Source: CAIYRG01 sp035318785 (lineage in GTDB: Bacteria; Pseudomonadota; Alphaproteobacteria; Micropepsales; Micropepsaceae). From it: a stretch of 18,463 nt of DNA. The stretch covers positions 1 to 18,463 of the forward strand of contig DATHDZ010000221.1 of the NCBI GenBank assembly GCA_035318785.1. Direction: 5' to 3'. Below, one piece after another: positions 7,179 to 14,462 of the stretch. The position numbers and the translations under genes were made by a program. Each line of letters begins with the position of its first letter. The stretch's first letter is position 1. The notes under the pieces were generated by a model, which did no database searches, had not been told where the DNA came from, and saw only the letters and a list, made by a program, of their open reading frames with translations.

Positions 7179-7969
7179 GCCGTCCGCTTCACCATCATCT
7201 GCTTGATTTCGGCGATGGCTTTGGACGGGTTCAAACCCTTCGGACAAACCGTCGCACAATTCATGATGGTGTGGCAGCGGTAAAGCCGGAACGGATCCTC
7301 GAGATAATCCAGGCGTTCGCCGGTTGCTTCGTCGCGCGAATCGGCGATCCAACGATAGGCCTGCAACAATGCCGCTGGGCCCAAGAACCGTTCGGGATTC
7401 CACCAATAGGACGGACAGGATGTCGAACAGCAGGCGCACAGGATGCACTCATACAGCCCGTCGAGTTTCTCGCGCTCCTCCGGGGATTGCAGCCATTCTC
7501 CGGCGGGCGGCGGCGATTTCGTTTTGAGGGATGGCCCGATCGAAGCGTATTGCGCATAAAACTGCGTCAGGTCCGCCACCAAATCCTTTACCACCGGCAT
7601 ATGGGGCAGCGGATAGATGTTGATCGAGCCTGAGATGTCGGACATCGCTTTGGTACAGGCGAGCGTGTTCGAACCGGCAATATTCATCGCGCAGGATCCA
7701 CACACGCCCTCGCGGCACGACCGGCGGAACGTCAGTGTGGGATCGACCTCGTTCTTGATCTTGATCAGCGCGTCCAGAACCATCGGCCCGCAATCCTCGG
7801 TGTCGACGGAGTAGGCGTCGAGGCGCGGATTCTCTTTGCCCTCGGGATCGTAGCGGTAGACGCGGATTCGCTTGGGTCGCTTGGCCGGCTTTCCATCCGC
7901 GCGTTTGGGCGACGACCACGTCTTGCCGGGTTTGACCCGGCTTTCTTTCGGCAACCTGATTTGCACCAT
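7175..7969 (-). CDS. sdhB: Succinate dehydrogenase iron-sulfur subunit
   Basis: This encodes a 264-residue SdhB, which passes electrons from the FAD of SdhA to quinone through three clusters. The [2Fe-2S] ligands are Cys85, Cys90, Cys93 (CREGVCGSC) and Cys105. The [4Fe-4S]/[3Fe-4S] set is Cys175, 178, 181 and 185 (CILCACCSTSCP) with Cys232, 238 and 242 (CHTIMNCATVCPKGLNP). The start MVQIRLPKESRV at 7969 fits the family; the open frame extends upstream but into non-conserved sequence. It is the last gene of the rpe-heparinase-methyltransferase run, 64 bases after the methyltransferase. That gap is A+T-rich and could hold its own promoter. The rest of complex II, sdhCDA, lies about 6.5 kb away on the other strand, whereas sdhB usually follows sdhA. 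Confidence 0.97.
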   Translation of the reverse strand: MVQIRLPKESRVKPGKTWSSPKRADGKPAKRPKRIRVYRYDPEGKENPRLDAYSVDTEDCGPMVLDALIKIKNEVDPTLTFRRSCREGVCGSCAMNIAGSNTLACTKAMSDISGSINIYPLPHMPVVKDLVADLTQFYAQYASIGPSLKTKSPPPAGEWLQSPEEREKLDGLYECILCACCSTSCPSYWWNPERFLGPAALLQAYRWIADSRDEATGERLDYLEDPFRLYRCHTIMNCATVCPKGLNPSKAIAEIKQMMVKRTA

Positions 7970-8033
7970 CAACCGTTCTCGCAAATAGCTAATTGTTCCG
8001 AGCAATAGCAAGCGTGTCGGGAGCTTACAATGT

Positions 8034-8732
8034 TCAGGGCGGCCGGCGCGCGATGAACACCTTCTCGCCGCGCTGAAGGGCATAGGTCAGCACATCCTCG
8101 CCCTCGGCGGTAAACTCCTCGAGCTGGAACCCGGCAGCCCGAATGCGCCCTCGCACATCCGCGCCGTAGTAGCGCACATGATCCGCCTGTCCGTAATGGC
8201 GTTTGCGCTCTTCCGGCGTCCCGACCTTCCGGTTCTCGTAGGTCGTGGCCCAACCTTCGATGACCGGCAGCATGATCAGCGCGACGCCCCCCGGTTTCAG
8301 CGCGCGGTAGATCTCCGCAAGCGCTTTCTGGTCGTCCACATGTTCGAGAACATGCGAGCAGACGATACCGTCATAGCTTTGATCGGGCACGTCTATCGCT
8401 TCGATATTGAGCACCAGATCGGCGCGGCCTGGGGCGATGTCGGCGGACTGGTATCGCCCGACGCGCATCTTCAGCAAAGAGGCCAAGCCGGCCTCCGGGG
8501 CGAAATGGAGCACATGCGCCTCACGCAGGAAAGCGCCGTGCCGGTCCAGCCAAAGAGCCAGCAGGCGATAGCGCTCGGCCGAGCCGCATTTGGGGCAGCG
8601 CGCATCGATGCGCCGCGGCCTCCCTGCAGATTGGAACCGGCCGCGATAGCCGCAGATATTGCATGTTCTCGCAAATGAAGCGCCCTTCGATCCGGAGACA
8701 CCGAAGGCGCGGCGCAAAAATTCGGGGATCAT
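8034..8732 (-). CDS. Zinc-ribbon class I SAM-dependent methyltransferase
   Basis: This encodes a 232-residue protein (a TTG three codons upstream at 8741 is an alternative start). The N-terminus carries a zinc-ribbon-like four-cysteine motif, CNIC and CPKCGSAERYR (Cys24, 27, 46, 49). A methyltransferase fold follows: VLHFAPEAGL as a divergent motif I, SADIAPGRADLVLNIEAIDVPD, then HVLEHVDD and YRALKPGGVALIMLPV. The order fits the small type-11 methyltransferases with a cysteine-rich head found near sugar or surface polysaccharide genes; the substrate is unknown. It begins 11 bases after the heparinase stop and is probably co-transcribed with rpe and the heparinase gene. A role in modifying a glycan or glycolipid is only a guess from this neighbour. 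Confidence 0.8.
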   Translation of the reverse strand: MIPEFLRRAFGVSGSKGASFARTCNICGYRGRFQSAGRPRRIDARCPKCGSAERYRLLALWLDRHGAFLREAHVLHFAPEAGLASLLKMRVGRYQSADIAPGRADLVLNIEAIDVPDQSYDGIVCSHVLEHVDDQKALAEIYRALKPGGVALIMLPVIEGWATTYENRKVGTPEERKRHYGQADHVRYYGADVRGRIRAAGFQLEEFTAEGEDVLTYALQRGEKVFIARRPP

Positions 8733-8743
8733 GGGGCGCAAGC

Positions 8744-10540
8744 CTATGCGGATCCCACTTGCTCAAACAGCCAGGCGCATTCGACGACTTCGCCGCGCAA
8801 TTCGCCGCTAACAACCAATTGCTCCGCGCGCCGCGCCGAACCGCTGCCAAGATAAATGCTTTCCTCGATGGCAAGCGCCCCACCGCAGCGGAAACGCCAT
8901 CCTTCACCATTGGGCAGCTTCAGGATCACCGAGATGCCGCCCTGGGCGAGCGACAGGCGCACATCGGGGTGAACGTGAAAACGAACGGCAAATGGCAGCG
9001 GCCGCACGCGCCCTCTCTGCCTTCCAGCCTCCGTTCCCACCGGGATCACGCGGTCAATGCCGGTCAATTTGAGCCCCCGCGGACTGAGCGTCATGCAGCG
9101 CTGATGACGGAATCCGAAGCGGGAGAGGTAACCGTCGTGGCTGGCCTCGGCCACCAGACCTTGTGCGTTTTCGTTGCGCCGCGTTTCGATTCCGTCGGGC
9201 CCGCCGATCAGAAGGGGCCCGAGAAGTTTTGCCAGCACGCCATCTTTCAAGATTGTGGCCGAGGAACCATCGTCGATCGACAAAGTCGAATGTGCGGGTG
9301 TCGATCGCAGCGCACCCACCCAGGGAGCCGTATCGGCGATCGCCGCGCCGCAATTGACGATCATACGGTGCTCGCCGGCGCTCATCTCGAACGCGAGGCA
9401 GCCGGCATGCGCTGCGGTCGAGAATGGGGCTCGCGGCGCGCCTCCGACGTCGAACAGGATCAGCGTGCGCCCGGCGGCCAGCCTTTGAAAACCGGAGTGT
9501 GGCGCATGGCCCAGAGGCCGGCCGGCGGCTTCGTCGCCTTCGAGCGCTGCGGCAACGGTCGGCTCATTCGTTTCTCCGCCGCCATGGAATACGCCGAGGG
9601 CGCCGTCGCCCAAACGGAAAAACCGCAGCATCGGCGCCATACGGTCCAGCGCGCCCCGCAAAGCCGGCTGGACTTCGCGATTCGCGCTGTCCAAAGTCTG
9701 CTGCACCATGCCCAGTACCCGAAAAGCTTCGAGCAGGACTTCGGGCGAACGGCTGACATGACCACCATCGGCAAGGATCTGACGCTCGATCTCGTAAGCG
9801 AGGCGCTTCAATCCGACCGCGGCGCTGCGCGCGTCCGAAAGACAGAGCCCGGCAAGGGCAAGCGCTGCCGCCGATTTCAAGCGCGGAAGACCGTCCGGCG
9901 TTTCGGAAATCGTGCGTTCCAGCAGGCGCATCTGGTCGCGCAGCGAAACAAACAGGCGGGACCGCCAGGCAAGGTCGGCATCGTCCAGGAAGAATCGGGC
10001 ATGGGCGAAGAGATTGAGCAAACGCTCGGCGATGATCTCAGGTTGCCAAGGTAGCCGCGCAAAGCGGCCATACCGCTTCACCCATTGCTGCGTCACTTTG
10101 AGGGCGAACTGCCGCGCGAGATCGCCGCCCGCCAGTTCGAGATGCCGCAACCAGTCGAAGCCGTGCAGCGCAGCGGCGAAGGATTCGCTGGGCGGAGGCT
10201 GATCGAAAATCGATCCCTCTCGGACTTCCAGGACCTGCCCGGCGAATCGGAAGCGCCCGCGCATGAAGGCGTCGGCATCATCCAACCGTCGCGTGCGCGG
10301 ATCGTCCGGGTAAAAATTAATGCGGTCAGGCACCGGGCCGTAGAGAGTTTGCCGGTATAGCCAGCCGCCGCGTAGCCAAACGACCACAGGCCCAAATGCG
10401 CGCCGTAATGCCGTGCGCGCGGCGTCCGGCCACAGGACGGCTCGCGACGGCGTGTGGCCGGGGTCGAGCCCCGGCAGGGGCAGTGCCTCATCGTCCACGA
10501 TTTGGCGATTATCCGCGGAGGCGAGCGATGTTGCCGGCAT
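8744..10540 (-). CDS. Heparinase II/III family protein
   Basis: This encodes a 598-residue protein. The N-terminal half is an alpha-helical (alpha/alpha toroid-like) region with LPWQPEIIAERLLNLFAHARFF and SAAALALAGLCL. The C-terminal half has beta-rich features of the heparinase II/III C-terminal domain, including FHGGGETN, HAGCLAFEMSAGEHRMIVNCG and HSTLSIDDGSS. Family members include polysaccharide lyases, but alphaproteobacterial members beside rpe are of unproven activity. No signal peptide is visible. The chosen ATG at 10540 has AAAGGA ten bases upstream and lies inside the end of rpe, giving a 32-base overlap. The open frame extends further upstream, but only through rpe coding sequence. 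The rpe-heparinase pairing is known from other alphaproteobacteria. Confidence 0.85.
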   Translation of the reverse strand: MPATSLASADNRQIVDDEALPLPGLDPGHTPSRAVLWPDAARTALRRAFGPVVVWLRGGWLYRQTLYGPVPDRINFYPDDPRTRRLDDADAFMRGRFRFAGQVLEVREGSIFDQPPPSESFAAALHGFDWLRHLELAGGDLARQFALKVTQQWVKRYGRFARLPWQPEIIAERLLNLFAHARFFLDDADLAWRSRLFVSLRDQMRLLERTISETPDGLPRLKSAAALALAGLCLSDARSAAVGLKRLAYEIERQILADGGHVSRSPEVLLEAFRVLGMVQQTLDSANREVQPALRGALDRMAPMLRFFRLGDGALGVFHGGGETNEPTVAAALEGDEAAGRPLGHAPHSGFQRLAAGRTLILFDVGGAPRAPFSTAAHAGCLAFEMSAGEHRMIVNCGAAIADTAPWVGALRSTPAHSTLSIDDGSSATILKDGVLAKLLGPLLIGGPDGIETRRNENAQGLVAEASHDGYLSRFGFRHQRCMTLSPRGLKLTGIDRVIPVGTEAGRQRGRVRPLPFAVRFHVHPDVRLSLAQGGISVILKLPNGEGWRFRCGGALAIEESIYLGSGSARRAEQLVVSGELRGEVVECAWLFEQVGSA

Positions 10541-11180
10541 AATCGCCAGGTCCTTTGCCGCTTGAATTCTGGAAAACGGCCGTGCCCGCAACCAGCACAT
10601 CGGCACCGGCCGCAATCGCCTCCTTGGCCGTCTCGGGATTGATGCCTCCGTCGACCTCCAGCATCACATCGCGTCCCCAGGACATGATGCGCTCCCGTGC
10701 AGCCTTTATCTTGGCCAATTGGCTGGAGAGGAATGCCTGCCCGCCAAACCCCGGATTGACCGTCATGATCAGGATCAAGTCGACCATGTCGAAGACGGGG
10801 TCCACGACTTCGATCGGCGTGCCTGGGTTGAGCACATAGCCCGCCTTCTTCCCGAGCGAGCGGATGTATTGCAGCGTCCGGTGCGGATGGGGCCCCGCTT
10901 CCGGATGGATGCTGATGATGTCGGCGCCGGCCTCGGCGAAGGCGGCGATATAAGGGTCGGCGGGAGCGATCATCAGATGACAGTCGAAGGGCTTTTTGGT
11001 GTGGGGGCGCAGCGCCCTCACCACCAGCGGCCCGATCGTGATATTGGGGACGAAATGTCCATCCATCACGTCGATATGGATGAAATCCGCGCCGGCCCTT
11101 TCGACCGCTTCCACCTCCGCTCCCAGGCGGGCGAAATCCGCCGAGAGAATCGAGGGCGCGATGCGGACCGGTCTTACCAT
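10509..11180 (-). CDS. rpe: Ribulose-phosphate 3-epimerase
   Basis: This encodes a 223-residue TIM-barrel enzyme that interconverts ribulose 5-phosphate and xylulose 5-phosphate in the pentose phosphate and Calvin cycles. It begins MVRPVRIAPSILSADFARLG. The metal ligands are His35 and Asp37 (HIDVMDG), His68 (CHLM) and Asp177 (EVDGG). The phosphate/product loop MTVNPGFGGQAF is intact near residue 139. Length is standard. There is no strong Shine-Dalgarno sequence before the ATG. Its 3' end overlaps the heparinase gene by 32 bases. Upstream lies the accessory island, so rpe is the first gene of this minus-strand run. Confidence 0.96.
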   Translation of the reverse strand: MVRPVRIAPSILSADFARLGAEVEAVERAGADFIHIDVMDGHFVPNITIGPLVVRALRPHTKKPFDCHLMIAPADPYIAAFAEAGADIISIHPEAGPHPHRTLQYIRSLGKKAGYVLNPGTPIEVVDPVFDMVDLILIMTVNPGFGGQAFLSSQLAKIKAARERIMSWGRDVMLEVDGGINPETAKEAIAAGADVLVAGTAVFQNSSGKGPGDYAGNIARLRG

Positions 11181-11300
11181 GGAGCGACACTACTGCGCGA
11201 TTCTGGCCATGCTCACAAGCCTTTAGTATTTCGCAAAGACGCCCAAGATAAAAGCGTGCGGCGCTTTGGGTACTGGCCCGTTTTGCCGCTTGGTGGCCTG

Positions 11301-11981
11301 TTATGGCTTCTGCCGAAGAAGATCAGGAACACGGCAATGACGACGAACCCACGCAGCTTTTACCGGGCAAATCCATTCCAGAGTGGTCATGACAACGCGA
11401 AAGTCGTCCGACAAATCGCGTTTGATCAACGGCTCATGGTGCCAGATTCGATTTCGCAGGTAAGCGATCTTCCCGGCTTCCTGCGCTAAACTCTTTCGAC
11501 CGCGCCCCTGCGGCAAATCAGGAAAGCACTTTCGTAACTGCGCGCCCCATATTGGTGGGTTATATTTGGCCTGAAGCATTCCCACCCAAAACCCGAACGA
11601 TAGACCGGCGACGACCTGACCGTTACAAAGCTTCAAGTTGCGGTTGGTAATGCGGGCCAGAACTAACGCGATATCTTTTTTACGTTCCTCATCGGCCACC
11701 GCATTGAATTTCTCGCAGAGCCACCAATACTCACTAAACTTGGCCCGGAGCGCACGGTCGATCCTGTTACGAAGCGCAACCTCGACGCTTTGAATCGGAA
11801 TGTGGAACGCCTCGCCCACTTGGGCGTTCCACATGTACAGCGCTAAGGCCCTTTCGGGCTCATGTCCGCTTCGAGCAAGGTAGGTCCTTAGACGGTCAGG
11901 AGATATAGTGGCGAATAAAGCTTCGCAGTCTCTAGCCCTAGAGGAGCCCACTTTAACAGATTCTTGATCTTCTAAGACCAT
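11301..11981 (-). CDS. Abi-like protein with HEPN (RNase-type) motif
   Basis: This encodes a 226-residue protein matching the Abi_2 (AbiD/AbiF-like) abortive-infection family. The family core is visible: LRTYLARSG, ALALYMWNAQVGEAF, SVEVALRNRIDRALR, GLSFGFWVGML and LRNRIWHHEPL. The last holds Arg176-x4-His181, the HEPN motif of RNA-cleaving toxins. Known members stop phage growth or act as toxins. Here that role is inferred from the family. ATG 11981 was chosen because the conserved part starts about 20 residues later; in-frame TTG 12026 and GTG 12017 are alternatives. There is no good Shine-Dalgarno sequence. The DNA is richer in A+T than rpe. No obvious antitoxin partner overlaps it. Confidence 0.78.
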   Translation of the reverse strand: MVLEDQESVKVGSSRARDCEALFATISPDRLRTYLARSGHEPERALALYMWNAQVGEAFHIPIQSVEVALRNRIDRALRAKFSEYWWLCEKFNAVADEERKKDIALVLARITNRNLKLCNGQVVAGLSFGFWVGMLQAKYNPPIWGAQLRKCFPDLPQGRGRKSLAQEAGKIAYLRNRIWHHEPLIKRDLSDDFRVVMTTLEWICPVKAAWVRRHCRVPDLLRQKP

Positions 11982-12056
11982 AGCTGTATACAGTTTCGGT
12001 GAGCCGAAATTCGTCACTGCTTGCAAACGGTTTCGGACAGATTAGAGCCCCCGGAC

Positions 12057-12098
12057 AGCCCCTAAAAAGGCCCTCCGGGGGTTTCGCTTTTCGGGGCT
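12057..12098. terminator. Hairpin between the two minus-strand island genes
   Basis: AGCCCC at 12057-12062 pairs with GGGGCT at 12093-12098, enclosing the smaller hairpin CCC-TCC-GGG. On the minus strand the inner stem is followed by TTTTT (complement of 12064-12068). It overlaps the stop codon of the upstream minus-strand gene and probably ends its transcript before the Abi-like gene. Confidence 0.45.
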
Positions 12099-12936
12099 AA
12101 TTTGTGGTGCTCTCCTCACCCCCAACAACTTTTTCGGCCACTGCACGCTTGATTTTACGCAAAATGATTTGAGCCCATGCGGCCAAATCTTCGTAGCTCT
12201 CAGCTGATAGGCGCTCCGGCCACTGGAGCACCACATCGCCCTCTTTGAGCGAGAAAACATCCTCTTTCATGCCCGGCTTTCGTTCTGATCGGTTGACCCG
12301 CTGCTGCTGCTGGGCTGCGGTAGGGGCCGGAGTATGCTCTCGCCCTGGCAATTTTTCAATCGGCTTTGTCTCGCTTTCTTCTCCATCCTTGGCAAACAGT
12401 CCTTGAGGTATGCCATCCTTGTCGATATTTGCGAATGAAAGCGTGGACTTATATTGAGCTAGCAGCGAGGCTGCGGCTTCTGCTCCGAAGGGTGCTTCAT
12501 TCGCATCAACGCGGTCAAACATCAGATAGTTGCGGATAACTAATTCAGACATCCCAGCTGTCGTGAACCGTCCCCAGAGTTCTTGGTGAAGTTTAGGGGT
12601 TAGTGCGGCTCGTTTAAGCAACAGCTTGCGCTTGTCAGAGTCGGGGTCATCATCTTGGACTATTCGGATAGCTTCTTTGGTCAGTTGAAACTTTCGCCTG
12701 TCGCCTGCGCCATCATCTACGAGTAGCCCGAACTGGATAAGCGCCGATGCAGTTTGCACCAGGCCACTGCTCTTTTGCCCATAACCCCACGCGTCGGCCA
12801 GCACACTAATTCCGACCTGATGGTGCAAGGCCTTCGGGTATAGCTGCTTAGCACGCTCAACGGCCTTCCCAAGCGCAATGAAGGGATAAGGCGGGCTGCG
12901 AGGCTGCCTAGGTGCAAATGCTTCGTCGGTTGCCAT
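12097..12936 (-). CDS. Hypothetical protein with N-terminal winged-helix-like domain
   Basis: This encodes a 279-residue protein of unknown function. Residues ~15-160 resemble a family of hypothetical proteins with a winged-helix-like domain (PPYPFIALGKAVERAKQLY, KSSGLVQTASALIQFGLL, LTPKLHQELWGRF). A Pro/Gln-rich linker with QQQQ follows (about 180-230). The C-terminal segment DVFSLKEGDVVLQWPERLSAESYEDLAAW near residue 232 looks like a separate conserved module. The start at 12936 is fixed by GAGGAG seven bases upstream; starts further upstream lack one. A promoter and inverted repeats precede it. It is transcribed toward the Abi-like gene, so the two could work together, but a hairpin separates them. 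A DNA-binding role is inferred from the domain only. Confidence 0.7.
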   Translation of the reverse strand: MATDEAFAPRQPRSPPYPFIALGKAVERAKQLYPKALHHQVGISVLADAWGYGQKSSGLVQTASALIQFGLLVDDGAGDRRKFQLTKEAIRIVQDDDPDSDKRKLLLKRAALTPKLHQELWGRFTTAGMSELVIRNYLMFDRVDANEAPFGAEAAASLLAQYKSTLSFANIDKDGIPQGLFAKDGEESETKPIEKLPGREHTPAPTAAQQQQRVNRSERKPGMKEDVFSLKEGDVVLQWPERLSAESYEDLAAWAQIILRKIKRAVAEKVVGGEESTTN

Positions 12937-12957
12937 ATGAGTCTCCTCGGTCGCCAT

Positions 12958-12987
12958 CATATAACGCCATGTCGCCGCGCGTGTCAA
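12958..12987 (-). promoter_or_regulatory. Sigma-70-type promoter for the winged-helix-like gene
   Basis: On the minus strand a perfect TTGACA (12987-12982) is followed after 18 bases by TATATG (12963-12958). It lies just ahead of the GAGGAG ribosome site and ATG 12936, leaving a very short leader. Confidence 0.55.
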
Positions 12988-13020
12988 GGTATGACATTCT
13001 ACTATACCTCATTTATACCT
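12987..13020. repeat. Operator-like repeats: AGGTAT, ATACCT, ATACCT
   Basis: AGGTAT at 12987-12992 and ATACCT at 13004-13009 form an inverted repeat; a second ATACCT lies at 13015-13020, 11 bases (about one helix turn) further. They abut the TTGACA of the promoter and could bind a repressor or activator, perhaps the winged-helix-like protein itself. Confidence 0.45.
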
Positions 13021-13074
13021 TGAATTATGCGACGGCTGATGTGTATTCGGGGCGAGAACTGAAAGAGAATAATC

Positions 13075-13802
13075 ATGGGCGGGAGAGACGCAAGCCCCGG
13101 TGAATTCGGCCTCGAAGCGTGGAGCTACATCGGCAAGAAGCAAGCGCGTCTCACCTCGGAAGACAGCTCCGAGAAGGGGACTGCTTCATTTTCTTTGGCC
13201 GGACTGGCGAAGGCAATCCTTAGCTATCGCGTAGGCAAGGGAACCAGGAAACCACATCGGCCTTCGTGCAAGTTTTGCGCGACCGCGTGCTGGGCAAGCC
13301 AGAAATCTCATCCGATCGCTGGGGAGCTTACCCCGAGGCGATTGAGGATGCGTTTGGTCTGGATGTGACCTACGGCGAGATCGAGAAACACTGCGGGGTA
13401 CAGGGAAGCCGCGCCGTAGAAGCAGCGCGACGGTACTCCCTGGCTCAGGTAGTAGGAGTAAGCAAACGCCGTGTAATCGGCTACCCGAAGCAAATCAGCA
13501 CGTCCTACATCGAACGCCAGAACCTAGCCTTGCGGATGCAGCAACGCCGCTTCACGCGCCTCACCAACGCATTCAGCAAGAAACGGGAAAACCATGAAGC
13601 TGCGGTCGCGCTCTATGTGTGCTGGTTCAATCTCTGCCGAGTCCACGAAACCTTGCGCGTCACTCCCGCGATGCAATTGGGCGTGGCGGATCACATTTGG
13701 AGCATCGGCGAGCTGGTCGATGCGGCGCTGAATTGCGTGACGCTAGAGCCTGCAGGCCGCAAGGTAGGAAGTTTTCGCGTAATCGATGGTGGAAGGGATT
13801 GA
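13075..13802 (+). pseudogene. IS1-type transposase remnant, truncated and frameshifted
   Basis: The three plus-strand frames together read as one IS1-type (DDE_Tnp_IS1) transposase. One frame gives LEAWSYIGKKQARLTSEDSSEKG from about 13108. After a likely one-base loss in the G-run at 13176-13179, another frame gives DCFIFFG. The first frame resumes with KAILSYRVGK, and a third frame from about 13240 gives GNQETTSAFVQVLRDRV, ISSDRWGAYPEAI, TSYIERQNLALRMQQRRFT and VHETLRVTPAMQLGVADHIWS up to TGA 13802. The N-terminal zinc-ribbon/helix-turn-helix part and the first catalytic Asp are missing. It cannot make active transposase. No terminal inverted repeats or target duplication were recognised. 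Confidence 0.82.
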
Positions 13803-13811
13803 CCAGGCACC

Positions 13812-13826
13812 ACCGAATCAGATTCG
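13812..13826. repeat. Short palindrome CGAATC-A-GATTCG
   Basis: A perfect 6+1+6 base inverted repeat sits ten bases after the transposase remnant, in the gap before the Cas2-like gene. It could be an operator or recombination site; nothing else supports either. Confidence 0.4.
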
Positions 13827-13848
13827 TTCAGCGATTGACTGCCAGCGA

Positions 13849-13875
13849 AAAGGGCGGCTTCACGGGCCGCCCTTT
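13849..13875 (+). terminator. Strong hairpin terminator-like element
   Basis: AAAGGGCGGC (13849-13858) and GCCGCCCTTT (13866-13875) form a perfect 10-base-pair stem with a 7-base loop. The A-run before and T-run inside the stem make it a bidirectional terminator candidate. It isolates the small Cas2-like gene from the transposase remnant. Confidence 0.65.
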
Positions 13876-13993
13876 CCTGGTTCCACACAGCGGAAGCGCC
13901 GCCGTGGAGCACCAGTTACCAGGGGATTTTAGAATCTGAATCGCCCCAGTGTGTCAAGCGGCGCTCCTACATTTGAACTGGAGAATTGCCGCT

Positions 13994-14275
13994 ATGGCAA
14001 ACAACTTGCACGTCTCATACGACCTCAACAATCCCGGCCAGAACTATGACAAGGTGATCGCCGCAGTAAAGGCGCTCGGCGACTGGGCCAAGATTCACAA
14101 ATCATATTGGTACGTGAAGAGCGGCCTTACCGCTTCGCAAGCTGCGGAGTCTGTGTGGGCAGTCATGGATAGTAACGACACTGTCTATGTTGTCGACGCC
14201 ACGAACAATACCGCCGCATGGCAGAACGTTTCACCTGACGCCGCTCAGTACATCAAAGACAACTGGAGTCGGTAG
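13994..14275 (+). CDS. Small Cas2/SinR-like protein
   Basis: This encodes a 93-residue protein. Its N-terminus NLHVSYDLNNPGQNYDKVI is the beta strand-Asp-helix pattern of stand-alone Cas2-like (SinR-type) proteins, with Asp10 in the position of the Cas2 catalytic Asp. The body has SYWYVKSGLTASQAAESVW, then DSNDTVYVVD and a C-terminal WQNVSPDAAQYIKDNW. Such proteins are usually found alone in mobile regions, without cas1; they are suspected nucleic-acid binding or nuclease proteins, but this is not shown here. ATG 13994 has GGAG ten bases upstream; an in-frame start 15 codons earlier lacks support. A+T content is higher than in sdh. It stands between two strong hairpins and so looks like a self-contained unit. 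Confidence 0.6.
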   Translation: MANNLHVSYDLNNPGQNYDKVIAAVKALGDWAKIHKSYWYVKSGLTASQAAESVWAVMDSNDTVYVVDATNNTAAWQNVSPDAAQYIKDNWSR

Positions 14276-14290
14276 TTCCGCTTACCCCAG

Positions 14291-14311
14291 GGGCGCGCTT
14301 CGGGCGCGCTC
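14291..14311 (+). terminator. GC-rich hairpin after the Cas2-like gene
   Basis: GGGCGCGC (14291-14298) pairs with GCGCGCTC (14304-14311), with one G-T pair and a TTCGG loop. It starts 16 bases after the stop codon. No T-run follows, so it may stabilise the mRNA end as much as terminate it. Confidence 0.55.
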
Positions 14312-14409
14312 CAAAGGGAAGCCCCTCAATCCAGAAAGTGATACCAAAAATGCGGGCCAGTAGTGCCAAGGCGCGGACGCGATAATTGCCCATAATTTCC
14401 TCCAGCGGC

Positions 14410-14442
14410 CGATTTTGAGAATCGAGTGGCCGAATTAGGCCA
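14410..14442. repeat. Two small inverted repeats upstream of sdhC
   Basis: CGATT/AATCG (14410-14424, 5-base loop) is followed by TGGCC/GGCCA (14427-14442, 6-base loop). They sit about 20-50 bases upstream of the proposed sdh promoter and could bind a regulator. They also lie near where the A+T-rich island gives way to sdh. Confidence 0.35.
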
Positions 14443-14462
14443 GCACCACGCTTTGGCCGAGG

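Noticed and set aside
8663..10054. Open frame of 463 codons on the plus strand opposite the heparinase-like gene
   Set aside because: It is antisense to a gene with family similarity and a good ribosome site, and its own product shows no recognisable motif.
11181..11300. tRNA gene or attachment site next to rpe as the island insertion point
   Set aside because: No tRNA-like fold or matching direct repeat at the other end (near 14400) could be seen.
13994..14275. A CRISPR-Cas locus suggested by the Cas2-like protein
   Set aside because: No direct-repeat array, cas1 or other cas gene is present anywhere in the window.
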